Source: Sphingobacterium hungaricum (GTDB lineage Bacteria > Bacteroidota > Bacteroidia > Sphingobacteriales > Sphingobacteriaceae). From it: a stretch of 64,000 nucleotides of DNA. The notes under the pieces are model-generated. The model was not told where the DNA came from, searched no databases, and saw nothing but the letters and a program-made list of their open reading frames with translations. Position numbers and translations under genes: made by a program. The stretch covers positions 434,001-498,000 of the forward strand of contig NZ_MU158698.1 of the NCBI RefSeq assembly GCF_015210005.1, read 5' to 3'. Shown here in pieces: positions 52,750-60,670 of the stretch (position 1 is its first letter; every line of letters begins with the position of its first letter).

Positions 52750-52784
52750 TTAACCTTATCTTAATCCACTTAACCTTATCTTTG
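52750..52784 (+). promoter_or_regulatory. Tandem repeat and -7 box upstream of alkaline phosphatase
   Basis: TTAACCTTATCTT occurs twice, at 52750-52762 and 52770-52782, 20 bases apart, with a related TTAATCC between. The second copy overlaps the -7 box TATCTTTG at 52777-52784. The arrangement looks like a regulator binding site; a PhoB-type box is an inference. Confidence 0.45.
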
Positions 52785-52804
52785 AATCAACTAAAAAAAC
52801 AAAC

Positions 52805-54217
52805 ATGTTATCAAGAAAAATTTACGGACTTATTCTTTTATTTATTTTACAAATCGGAGTCAGTCTAGCCCAAAAACCAAAATACATTTTCTTTATGATT
52901 GGCGACGGAATGGGTCTCAATCAAGTGAATGCTCCGGAAGTTTATTTGGCAAGTAAACAAGGTAAAAACACTGTTTTTCCTTTGGTATTTTCAACATTTC
53001 CATATGCAACGTTTGCGACTTCCTATTCTTTATCTCATGGAGTAACGGATTCGGCCGCAGGAGGTACTGCTTTAGCCGTCGGCAAAAAAACCAAAAATGG
53101 CGTCATTGCAATGGATAGTTCCAGAACAGAAAGCTACAAAAGTGTCGCTTATTTAGCCAAAGAAAATGGCCTGAAAGTAGGCATCACAACGAGCGTGAGT
53201 ATCGACCATGCTACGCCTGCGTCATTTTACGCCAAACAAGCTGACAGGGATATGTATTATGAAATTGGAAAAGATTTGATTAGTTCGAATTTCGATTTCT
53301 TTGCAGGTGCTGGCTTTTTAAGGCCGAACACCACATTCAAAAAAGAAGAAGCTCCTTCCCTATTTCCTCAATTTGAGCAAGCAGGATATACGCTGGTGAA
53401 CGGAATTTCTGAATACCAATCCGAAAAAGTAAAATCGGATAAGATTATCTTAATGAATAATAAAGGTGCTGACAACGGTGCTTTAAAGTATGCTATTGAC
53501 CAAGTGGAAGGTGATTTGACCTTATCTCAAATCACAAGCGCAGCTATCGAGTCATTAACAAAAAACAACAAAGATGGCTTTTTCTTAATGGTCGAAGGTG
53601 GTAAAATTGATTGGGCTTGCCATTCTAATGACGGTGCAACAGCAATTCAAGAGGTTTTAGATTTTAATTCATCCGTTGAAATCGCTTATGAATTTTACAA
53701 AAAATACCCTGAAGAGACATTAATTATCGTCACCGCAGACCATGAGACTGGCGGTATAGCTGTTGGAAACGGAAGCAGCACATTGCGCTTGAAAAATCTT
53801 GAAAATCAAAAAATATCGCAATCAGCTTTGTCAACAGTCATTTCTGATTTCAGAAAAAATAATCCAAAAGCAAGCTGGGATGATGTCAAAGCATTGTTAA
53901 CTGCTAATGTTGGTTTATTCGGTGCTGTGAATGTTTCGAAAGAGGATGAAGCCGAATTAAATAAAGCTTACGAAAAAAGCTTTGTGAATCACGAACAAGA
54001 AACTTCGAAATCTTTGTATGCGAATGATGACAAGATTGCATCTTTATCCGTAAAAATATTAAATAAAGCTTCTTCAATAAGCTGGGCATCTGGTGGCCAT
54101 TCTGCTGCTTACATTCCTGTTTTTGCAATTGGAGCAGGTTCCGAATTATTTAACCATAAAATGGAGAATACAGATATTCCAAAGTACGTAGCTGAAGCTG
54201 CTGGCTGGTCTTGGTAA
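52805..54217 (+). CDS. phoA: Alkaline phosphatase
   Basis: The 470-residue exported enzyme (signal LQIGVSLAQ) has the metal site IGDGMG (Asp34) and the nucleophile Ser83 in VTDSAAGGTALAVGKKT. Other metal ligands are in VEGGKIDWACHSND and VTADHETGG, and SGGHSAAYIPVFAIG near the end. It hydrolyses phosphate monoesters in the periplasm. The tandem repeat at 52750-52784 suggests phosphate-responsive control. A terminator follows. Confidence 0.94.
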   Translation: MLSRKIYGLILLFILQIGVSLAQKPKYIFFMIGDGMGLNQVNAPEVYLASKQGKNTVFPLVFSTFPYATFATSYSLSHGVTDSAAGGTALAVGKKTKNGVIAMDSSRTESYKSVAYLAKENGLKVGITTSVSIDHATPASFYAKQADRDMYYEIGKDLISSNFDFFAGAGFLRPNTTFKKEEAPSLFPQFEQAGYTLVNGISEYQSEKVKSDKIILMNNKGADNGALKYAIDQVEGDLTLSQITSAAIESLTKNNKDGFFLMVEGGKIDWACHSNDGATAIQEVLDFNSSVEIAYEFYKKYPEETLIIVTADHETGGIAVGNGSSTLRLKNLENQKISQSALSTVISDFRKNNPKASWDDVKALLTANVGLFGAVNVSKEDEAELNKAYEKSFVNHEQETSKSLYANDDKIASLSVKILNKASSISWASGGHSAAYIPVFAIGAGSELFNHKMENTDIPKYVAEAAGWSW

Positions 54218-54231
54218 TAACAACAAACTAT

Positions 54232-54272
54232 AAAAAAGCGAGCTCTTCCGAAAAGTAGAGCTCGCTTTTTTT
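54232..54272. terminator. Bidirectional terminator between alkaline phosphatase and pirin genes
   Basis: The nine-pair stem GCGAGCTCT/AGAGCTCGC (54238-54265) is flanked by an A run and eight T, between convergent genes. Confidence 0.9.
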
Positions 54273-54293
54273 GTAAGGATAATTATTTCCTCC

Positions 54294-55007
54294 TTAATTT
54301 AAAGGCACTTCCATTAATAGAAACTCAGCATTTGATGTTGCTTTTATCGTAAATGCGTCCGTGTCTGAAATTGCCAAGGCGTCTCTGTTGTTAAGCACCT
54401 GTCCATCAACTTCTACCGAACCAGATAAAACAAATAAATAAACGCCATGTTCCGGATTTTGAAGCTTGTATTCTTTCTCAAAACCAGCATCGAAATCGCC
54501 TAGATAGAAATACGCGTCCTGATAAATCCATACGATACTATCCTTTCTTTCAGAAGAAACGATTGGCAGAAAATCGTTTTTAGCTTTTGACCAAAAAATG
54601 CGCTTCTCATCATATCGCGGCGTAACATTCCGTTGGTTCGGAATGACCCAAATCTGAAGGAATCTTACTTCTTCCGTCTGGCTCGCATTGAATTCTGCAT
54701 GTTGGATTCCTGTTCCAGCACTCATCACTTGAATATTTCCCTTTTCAATAGTCGACCCATTCCCCATACTATCCTGATGCGCTAATCCCCCAGATAATGG
54801 GATGCTTATAATTTCCATATTGTCGTGAGGATGCTTGCCAAATCCAGCGCCCGCAGCGACTTGGTCATCATTCAATACGCGCAAAGCACCAAAGTTCATG
54901 CGTTCCGGATTGTAGTAGCTCCCAAAACTAAAGGAGTGTTTTGAATGTAGCCAACCGTGGTTAACAATTCCTCGAGTTCCTGCTTCATGATATACATACG
55001 TTGCCAT
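54294..55007 (-). CDS. Pirin family protein
   Basis: The 237-residue bicupin has pirin residues HSFSFGSYYNPERMNFGALRV near the start and FGKHPHDNMEIISIPLSGGLAHQDSMGN for the metal site. EFNASQTEEVRFLQIWVIP follows. Pirins are iron-binding proteins, some with quercetinase activity. It has its own promoter at 55034-55041. Confidence 0.92.
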   Translation of the reverse strand: MATYVYHEAGTRGIVNHGWLHSKHSFSFGSYYNPERMNFGALRVLNDDQVAAGAGFGKHPHDNMEIISIPLSGGLAHQDSMGNGSTIEKGNIQVMSAGTGIQHAEFNASQTEEVRFLQIWVIPNQRNVTPRYDEKRIFWSKAKNDFLPIVSSERKDSIVWIYQDAYFYLGDFDAGFEKEYKLQNPEHGVYLFVLSGSVEVDGQVLNNRDALAISDTDAFTIKATSNAEFLLMEVPLN

Positions 55008-55033
55008 TTTATTTCCTTTCTTTTATTGATATA

Positions 55034-55041
55034 CAAAAGTA
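55034..55041 (-). promoter_or_regulatory. Putative -7 box of the pirin gene
   Basis: The minus strand reads TACTTTTG, 26 bases upstream of the start codon. Confidence 0.5.
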
Positions 55042-55085
55042 AAGACTTCAGCACCTAACTTTCTTGATGTAGGATAAGAAACGAA

Positions 55086-55775
55086 CTAAGGCAAGATTCC
55101 TTCATCTCGAAACGAAAAATATCCTCTGTCGGTGAAAATAATGTGGTCATTAATCCGAATATCCATAATTTGCGCAGCATCCACTATTTTCTTTGTCAGA
55201 ATTTTGTCCGCATGGCTTGCATTTTTTGTGCCCGAAGGATGGTTGTGGATTAGAATCATGGAATGCGCCTTGTTCATTAGCGCGTAGCGCAATATAATAC
55301 GAACATCCACTGGCGTAAATTCATTTCCCCCTCGGCCAATCAATTGCTTATCCAATACTTTGCAAGCTGTATTGAGATAAATGACCCAAAATTCTTCATG
55401 CGACAAATCCTGTAGCTGTTCCCTGAAGTAATCGAATACTTTTTTGCTGCTATTTAATATGGGCACGGGCTCCACATAAACTTCCTTCCTGCGCCTACCC
55501 AACTCCATCGCTGCAATAATGCCAATAGCTTTGGCTTCGCCAATGCCTTTAAACTCACATAAATCCGTGATTTCCAATTTTGATAAGGTATCCAAGTTAT
55601 TGTTTGTCGAAGACAGAACGCGCTTACAGAGTTCCACCGCTGACTCATCTCTCGAGCCGGAACCAATAAGTATCGCCAGCAATTCTGCATTCGTTAGCGC
55701 GCGTCGGCCTTGGAGCATTAATTTTTCACGAGGACGGTCAGCCTCCGCCCATTCACGTATCACCAATTTACTCAT
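55086..55775 (-). CDS. radC: RadC-family JAB-domain protein
   Basis: The 229-residue protein starts at MSKLVIREWAEADRPREK; an ATG two codons upstream is the alternative. An N-terminal helix-hairpin-helix region (ITDLCEFKGIGEAKAIGII) is followed by a JAB1/MPN-like metalloprotease fold with LIHNHPSGTKNASHAD. RadC was named for DNA repair, but its true function is not established. Its length is normal for chromosomal copies. Confidence 0.94.
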   Translation of the reverse strand: MSKLVIREWAEADRPREKLMLQGRRALTNAELLAILIGSGSRDESAVELCKRVLSSTNNNLDTLSKLEITDLCEFKGIGEAKAIGIIAAMELGRRRKEVYVEPVPILNSSKKVFDYFREQLQDLSHEEFWVIYLNTACKVLDKQLIGRGGNEFTPVDVRIILRYALMNKAHSMILIHNHPSGTKNASHADKILTKKIVDAAQIMDIRINDHIIFTDRGYFSFRDEGILP

Positions 55776-55898
55776 AACCATTTTTTTTACAGGTAGTTAA
55801 ATATAAGATTTGCCGATTTATCCACAAAATAAAAGTTAAAAAAAGTGAACGCATCGATTTGCATGGTGCAATAAGGCGCTGATTTAAATTAGAAATTT

Positions 55899-55906
55899 TA
55901 TCTTTG
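55899..55906 (+). promoter_or_regulatory. Putative -7 box of the cyclophilin gene
   Basis: TATCTTTG matches TAnnTTTG, 23 bases before the ATG at 55930. Confidence 0.55.
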
Positions 55907-55929
55907 TATTAATTATCAAACAAACAAAC

Positions 55930-56388
55930 ATGAGTAAAGCAATTATCAAAACAGAGAAGGGCGATATGACCGTGGAATTCTACGATGCAGACGCACCTAA
56001 TACAGTAGCTAATTTTACTAAACTTGCGAAATCTGGTTATTACGACGGATTAGCATTTCACCGTGTGATTCCTGATTTCGTGATTCAAGGTGGTTGCCCG
56101 AATACACGTGAAGGAGCGACAGGAATGCCAGGTACAGGCGGTCCGGGATACCATATCGATTGTGAATTAACAGGAGGAAACCAACACCACGAACGCGGTG
56201 TATTGTCGATGGCTCACGCTGGACGCAACACAGGGGGTTCTCAATTTTTCATTTGCCATAGCCGCAACAACACTGCGCATTTAGATAGAAACCATACTTG
56301 TTTTGGAAAAGTTGTGGAGAATGTAGATGTGGTAGACGATATTCGCCAAGGCGATAAAATCCTTTCTATCGAAGTTTTAGAAGATTAA
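55930..56388 (+). CDS. Peptidyl-prolyl cis-trans isomerase (cyclophilin)
   Basis: The 152-residue cyclophilin without signal peptide has [45 protein letters not shown] and [14 protein letters not shown]. It speeds up proline isomerisation in the cytoplasm. It is 15 bases upstream of the DUF5606 gene and likely co-transcribed with it. Confidence 0.96.
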   Translation: MSKAIIKTEKGDMTVEFYDADAPNTVANFTKLAKSGYYDGLAFHRVIPDFVIQGGCPNTREGATGMPGTGGPGYHIDCELTGGNQHHERGVLSMAHAGRNTGGSQFFICHSRNNTAHLDRNHTCFGKVVENVDVVDDIRQGDKILSIEVLED

Positions 56389-56403
56389 ATTACAATCCCT
56401 TAT

Positions 56404-56805
56404 ATGAATTTAAGAGCTTTAGTATCCGTTACCGGTAAACCGGGTTTGTTTAAACTTATTGGACAAAATAAAGGCGGATTTATTATAGAGACATTAGACA
56501 GTGCAAAATTAAAGTCGATTGTGAATCTATCGACAACAAAAATGGCAACGTTAGAAGACATCACGATTTATGGTGATGAGGAAGAAATCAAATTGATTGA
56601 TATTTTAGAAAATATCAAAGCAAAAGGTGAAGCTCCTGATGTAAAAGCATCTGGAAATGATTTGCGCGAATTCTTTCGTGAAGTAGCTCCAGGACATGAT
56701 GAATCTAGAGTCTATTCTTCAGATATCAAAAAAATCATTTCATGGTATGCCATTATTAAAGAACTTCCAATTTTCGAAGAAGAGGCTCCTGAGCCATTGA
56801 CTTAA
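56404..56805 (+). CDS. DUF5606 family protein
   Basis: The 133-residue protein starts MNLRALVSVTGKPGLFKLIGQNKGGFIIETLD, as expected for DUF5606, a Bacteroidota-specific family of unknown function. VKASGNDLREFFREVAPGHDESRVYSSDIKK is the other conserved block. The N-terminal part looks like a small SH3-like barrel. Co-transcription with the cyclophilin gene and absence of a signal suggest a cytoplasmic role. Confidence 0.85.
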   Translation: MNLRALVSVTGKPGLFKLIGQNKGGFIIETLDSAKLKSIVNLSTTKMATLEDITIYGDEEEIKLIDILENIKAKGEAPDVKASGNDLREFFREVAPGHDESRVYSSDIKKIISWYAIIKELPIFEEEAPEPLT

Positions 56806-56825
56806 GTCGATTAAAAGTTTTAACT

Positions 56826-56864
56826 AAAGGCTGTATTTTATTAATTTAAAATGCAGCCTTTTTT
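56826..56864 (+). terminator. Terminator after the DUF5606 gene
   Basis: The stem AAAGGCTGTATTTTA/TAAAATGCAGCCTTT, with one T-G pair, is followed by a T run and lies about 20 bases after the stop codon. Confidence 0.85.
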
Positions 56865-56978
56865 AATTCATTCATTTCCACAACCGTACAATCGCTAATT
56901 CTTGCAAAAAACACTTCGATTTTGACAAAATATATGTAACTTAATTTCAAATTATACACTAACTATTATTTTTTGATT

Positions 56979-57494
56979 ATGGACAATGAAAATATCGACG
57001 GACTAGGGCAAGAAAACCCAATCCCTCAACCACATTCTGTAGCAGATGAAATCAGGAACAATCATTTTCATCTAAATCCTTTAGCCATTAGCTATTTATC
57101 CAACGTTGCGAAATGGTCTGGATTTATTTCGCTAACGACGTTGATTATGCTCGGATTTATTTTAGTCGCACTCATTTTTGGAATCTTTGCGTCCGGATTC
57201 GCTGCTATTTTCAGCGAGTATGGACTTTCTGGTGCTAGCTTGGTAGGACTATTTATATTTTACATTATCATTTTAGGAATAGCAATAATTCCAACATTGT
57301 GGTTATACAAGTTTAGCCAGAATACGAAGAAAGCGATTGCATCGAGAGATTCTAACCAAATCGCTGAAGCATTTAACTACTTAAGTAAATACTATACTTT
57401 TTCTGGTGTGGCATTATTAATTGTTTTAGGTTTCTATGCAATTATTATCGTTTTTATGATTTTCGGAGGATTAGCTGCGCTAATGAGCAGTTAA
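56979..57494 (+). CDS. Integral membrane protein, DUF5362-like
   Basis: The 171-residue protein is read from the ATG at 56979; two codons upstream form a poor TTG start. It has three or four hydrophobic segments (about 45-75, 85-110 and 145-170) and a soluble N-terminus with NPIPQPHS. KFSQNTKKAIASRDSNQIAEAFNYLSKYYTFSG between the spans recalls DUF5362, a Bacteroidota membrane family of unknown function. The family name is tentative. Confidence 0.65.
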   Translation: MDNENIDGLGQENPIPQPHSVADEIRNNHFHLNPLAISYLSNVAKWSGFISLTTLIMLGFILVALIFGIFASGFAAIFSEYGLSGASLVGLFIFYIIILGIAIIPTLWLYKFSQNTKKAIASRDSNQIAEAFNYLSKYYTFSGVALLIVLGFYAIIIVFMIFGGLAALMSS

Positions 57495-57509
57495 GCGTTC
57501 GCAGTTAAA

Positions 57510-57549
57510 AAAATGGGTCAGAACTTGAAGTTCTGACCCATTTTTTTTT
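57510..57549. terminator. Bidirectional terminator between convergent genes
   Basis: The stem TGGGTCAGAACTT/AAGTTCTGACCCA (57514-57540) is followed by nine T on the plus strand and preceded by seven A. Confidence 0.9.
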
Positions 57550-57565
57550 ATGAATAGATTGGAGT

Positions 57566-58246
57566 TTACTTCTTTGTATATTCAAACATCCATGTGTACA
57601 TTTCTTTCTGATGAAACAGGCGTTCAACGCTGCCATGCGTTCCGCCAGGAATAATCGTAAGCGTAACATCGGCTTTCGAATCCGCTTTCTTGATTGCACT
57701 AACAATCTTTTTAGATTCCGACATTGGGACTGCCCTATCCGCATTTCCATGCTGTATCCATAAGGGAACTGTAGCCAGATTAGTCGCATATTTGAGCGAG
57801 CCACCACCGCAAATCGCAACCGCTGCCGCAATACGTTCTGGATATTTGCCAACAAAATCCAATGTTCCATACGCGCCCATGCTCATCCCACACACATAAA
57901 TCCGGTCTTCATCAACATCGTAGTTTTTGATGACGTAATCCAATACTTCGTTCACTTTGTCTGGGTCCCAGCCATTACTTGTCTGAGGCGCCACGATAAT
58001 GGATGCAGGAATTTCCGAACCTCTATTTTTTGCATACAAAACACCATAGCGTTTTACCCGATTTAAATCCGTGCCCGACAAACTTCTACCGTGAAGGAAA
58101 ATCAACACAGGTGATTTGGTTCCTTCGGTATACTGTTCTGTATCAATCAAAAAATTGTATGAGGTCTTACCTTTTATTGCTGTTTGCTGTGCTTGCGCAA
58201 TGACCGTCTGAGCGACGAAAAAGATGAACAAAAAATATTTAAACAT
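57566..58246 (-). CDS. Exported alpha/beta hydrolase (esterase/dienelactone-hydrolase-like)
   Basis: The 226-residue protein has a signal peptide (FVAQTVIAQA). The oxyanion strand is LIFLHGRSLSG. The nucleophile Ser is in CGMSMGAYG, the acid Asp in HGNADRAVPM and the His in PGGTHGSVERLF. This arrangement fits exported esterases and PHB-depolymerase-like hydrolases; natural substrate is unknown. Promoter box TACTTTTG lies on the minus strand at 58280-58287. Confidence 0.85.
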   Translation of the reverse strand: MFKYFLFIFFVAQTVIAQAQQTAIKGKTSYNFLIDTEQYTEGTKSPVLIFLHGRSLSGTDLNRVKRYGVLYAKNRGSEIPASIIVAPQTSNGWDPDKVNEVLDYVIKNYDVDEDRIYVCGMSMGAYGTLDFVGKYPERIAAAVAICGGGSLKYATNLATVPLWIQHGNADRAVPMSESKKIVSAIKKADSKADVTLTIIPGGTHGSVERLFHQKEMYTWMFEYTKK

Positions 58247-58279
58247 AGTTTACTAAAGTAATCTTTCAAATTAAAAATT

Positions 58280-58287
58280 CAAAAGTA
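58280..58287 (-). promoter_or_regulatory. Putative -7 box of the esterase gene
   Basis: The minus strand reads TACTTTTG, 33 bases before the start codon. Confidence 0.45.
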
Positions 58288-58325
58288 AAAATTCAAAAAC
58301 CGGTATGGGTACTAATTGCGCTATT

Positions 58326-58459
58326 CTGGATGTTGCGAAAGGGCATCCAGAATTTCTGATAAAAGCGGATTTGCAATCCGCTAAACTATGTTCAGGCTTG
58401 CAAATCCCGTTTATTCAAAGTTTCTATAGTCCGAAATCTCCCTGCGGAAGATATCGAAC
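58326..58459. repeat. Three hairpin modules before composite repeat B
   Basis: CTGGATG/CATCCAG pairs at 58326-58350. The palindrome GCGGATTTGCAATCCGC is at 58365-58381. A 31-base imperfect hairpin at 58429-58459 is the reverse complement of the module at 13237-13267 with about three differences. None has coding potential. Confidence 0.6.
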
Positions 58460-58463
58460 AAAA

Positions 58464-58640
58464 GGTTATATTTTATTTTAGAGCCTCGTTAGAGGCTGAA
58501 TGTTTGTAGAAATTGCCAATATAAAATTAAATGCGGGTCGTAGGTACGCAACACAATCAAAAAATGTTGCGTACCTACGGCACGCTGAGATTATTGCGCA
58601 TTCTTTTTTACAAATATTTTGCTCCTACGGAGCAATCTTT
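58464..58640. repeat. Composite palindromic repeat unit, copy B (REPIN-like)
   Basis: This has the same order as copy A at 12771-12968: GCCTCGTTAGAGGC (58483-58496), a diverged 17-mer GCGGGTCGTAGGTACGC (58533-58549), the inverted 17-mer GCGTACCTACGGCACGC (58569-58585) and GCTCCTACGGAGC (58621-58633). The linker after the first module is also conserved. The remaining bases up to 58896 hold no gene that I can support. Confidence 0.75.
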
Positions 58641-58896
58641 GGTATCTCAAATTTCATGTTCATTTCTTATCTAGGCCCTGCTCGCGCACGCCTATCGTGT
58701 GTATTTTTTATCTAGATACAAATCACAGCCTTGCGCCAGCGGAGTGCTTACGCCCTATTACCTCAAAAATCCTTTAGCCTAAACATATTTTTTTTATATT
58801 TAAGCTAATTCAACAAAACTTAAAATTTAATTTCTGAACTATAAAATTTAACAGAAATAAATCGTTTAATAGGTACTAAGAAAACACAAGAATAAG

Positions 58897-59424
58897 ATGA
58901 GTCAACGAAAAAGATTGATAGTGGATATGGATGGTGTATTAGCCGATGTGTATCAGCAATTTTTCAAATATGAGAAAGAACAATTTCAACTAACAATAAA
59001 TCCCGACGATTGCGCAGGTGTGCCCGAAGAACAAGTTTTCCCCCATTTGAGCGAATACATACATAATGATTCTTTTTTCTTGGACGCGCCACTAATGGAA
59101 GGTTCGAAAGAGGTGTTTGAAAAATTAAATAAACAATACGACCTATACATTGTTTCAGCAGCAATGGAATTTCCAAATTCGCTGCGTCAAAAACTTGCTT
59201 GGTTGCAAAATCATTTTCCATTTATTAAATGGCAGCAAATCGTTTTCTGCGGGTCGAAAGAGGTGATTAAGGGCGACATTATGATTGATGACCATTTCAA
59301 AAACTTAGACTATTTTGATGGCAAAACCTATCTTTTTGCACAACCGCATAGCATTCACAAAGACGCAGGCCGACATGAGCGCGTGCAGTCATGGAGCGAA
59401 ATAGCGCAGGCTTTGCTTGCTTAA
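58897..59424 (+). CDS. 5'(3')-deoxyribonucleotidase-like HAD phosphatase
   Basis: The 175-residue HAD-fold protein has the nucleophile motif IVDMDGVLADVYQQF (Asp10 region), later LYIVSAAMEFPNS and DIMIDDHFKNLDYF, as in the NT5C/YorS group. It would dephosphorylate deoxyribonucleoside monophosphates and help balance nucleotide pools. It is 15 bases upstream of sbcD, so nucleotide clean-up and DNA-end processing may be co-expressed; this link is an inference. Confidence 0.88.
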   Translation: MSQRKRLIVDMDGVLADVYQQFFKYEKEQFQLTINPDDCAGVPEEQVFPHLSEYIHNDSFFLDAPLMEGSKEVFEKLNKQYDLYIVSAAMEFPNSLRQKLAWLQNHFPFIKWQQIVFCGSKEVIKGDIMIDDHFKNLDYFDGKTYLFAQPHSIHKDAGRHERVQSWSEIAQALLA

Positions 59425-59439
59425 CGAATTAAAATTTAA

Positions 59440-60669
59440 ATGAAAATATTACATACTGCAGATTGGCATCTGGGAAAACGATTGGATTATTTCTCTCGTT
59501 TGGAAGAACAAAAAGCTGTTTTAGAAGAAATCTGCGAAATTGCAGACCGCGAAGCGGTCGACCTAGTCGTTGTTGCCGGCGATTTGTTTGACACCTTCAA
59601 CCCACAGGTTGAGGCAGTCGAATTACTTTACCGAACGCTACGCAGACTTACAAATTACGGAAAGCGCCCCGTCATTGCGATAGCGGGAAATCATGATAGC
59701 GCCGACCGAATCGATTCTCCAGATACCTTAGCTAGAGAATGTGGAATTCTGTTTGTCGGTTATCCGAACGCCCATTTGAATCCATTGCATCTGGACAATA
59801 GTTTTTCTATTCTTAAAACTGCTCCCGGATTTTTGGAAATTACATTTCCACATCTGGATTATCCATTGCGCATTTTCATAACGCCTTATGCGAACGAATT
59901 GCGCTTAAAACAGTATCTAGGATTAGAAGATAAAGCGAAGGCCTTGAATGAAGCGCTTGCTAGCAATTGGAAGGAACTCGCAGAAAAATATGCCGATAAT
60001 CAAGGTGTGAATATTTTGGTTACGCACTTATATATGTTAAAGCGAGGCGGCGAAATCTTAGAAGAACCTGAAGGCGAAAAACCGCTGAATATTGGACATG
60101 CGGATTTGATTTATTCGGATGGCATCCCTCCACAGATTCAATATACGGCATTGGGTCATTTGCACCGCTTGCAAAATGTAGGTAGCAATGAGCGTCCGGC
60201 TTTATATTCAGGAAGTCCCTTAGCCTATTCATTCGCGGAAGCGGGACATGAAAAACATGTTGTTATCGTTGACGCGACTCCAAATACATCAGTTGAGTTC
60301 ACCAAAATACCATTGCAATCTGGCAGGCCTTTGCATAGGAAACGGTTTTCAGATTTGGATGAGGCGATTACCTGGTTGCAGCGTAATCCGGATGCACTCG
60401 TGGAGTTAACAATCGTGAGCGATTCTTTTCTTAGTTCGAAAGACATCAAACGCATTCATGAGGCGCACGATGGCATTATTCACATAATTCCTGTCGTAAC
60501 CAAACAAGACTATGCGCAGAAAAGCCAGCAACCCGTCAATCTTGAACAAGATGTGACGCAACTTTTTCAAGATTATTTCAAACACCGTTTGGGTCAAGAC
60601 CCGAATGATGAGATAATGGATTTATTCAAAGAAATCGTGCATAGCACGACAGAAAGCGAAGAGCAATAA
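59440..60669 (+). CDS. sbcD: Exonuclease subunit SbcD (Mre11-like)
   Basis: The 409-residue metallophosphoesterase has HTADWHLGKRLDYFSRLEEQ at the start. The metal motifs VVAGDLFDTFNPQ, IAGNHDSADRI, LVTHLYML and ALGHLHRLQ follow in order. The C-terminal region contains the capping and SbcC-interacting part. With SbcC it cuts hairpins and protein-blocked DNA ends. The next ATG lies two bases after its stop. Confidence 0.95.
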   Translation: MKILHTADWHLGKRLDYFSRLEEQKAVLEEICEIADREAVDLVVVAGDLFDTFNPQVEAVELLYRTLRRLTNYGKRPVIAIAGNHDSADRIDSPDTLARECGILFVGYPNAHLNPLHLDNSFSILKTAPGFLEITFPHLDYPLRIFITPYANELRLKQYLGLEDKAKALNEALASNWKELAEKYADNQGVNILVTHLYMLKRGGEILEEPEGEKPLNIGHADLIYSDGIPPQIQYTALGHLHRLQNVGSNERPALYSGSPLAYSFAEAGHEKHVVIVDATPNTSVEFTKIPLQSGRPLHRKRFSDLDEAITWLQRNPDALVELTIVSDSFLSSKDIKRIHEAHDGIIHIIPVVTKQDYAQKSQQPVNLEQDVTQLFQDYFKHRLGQDPNDEIMDLFKEIVHSTTESEEQ

Positions 60670-60670
60670 C

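Noticed and set aside
58500..58715. Plus-strand frame of 71 codons in the second repeat cluster
   Set aside because: It starts inside composite repeat B and reads through its hairpins; no family resemblance.
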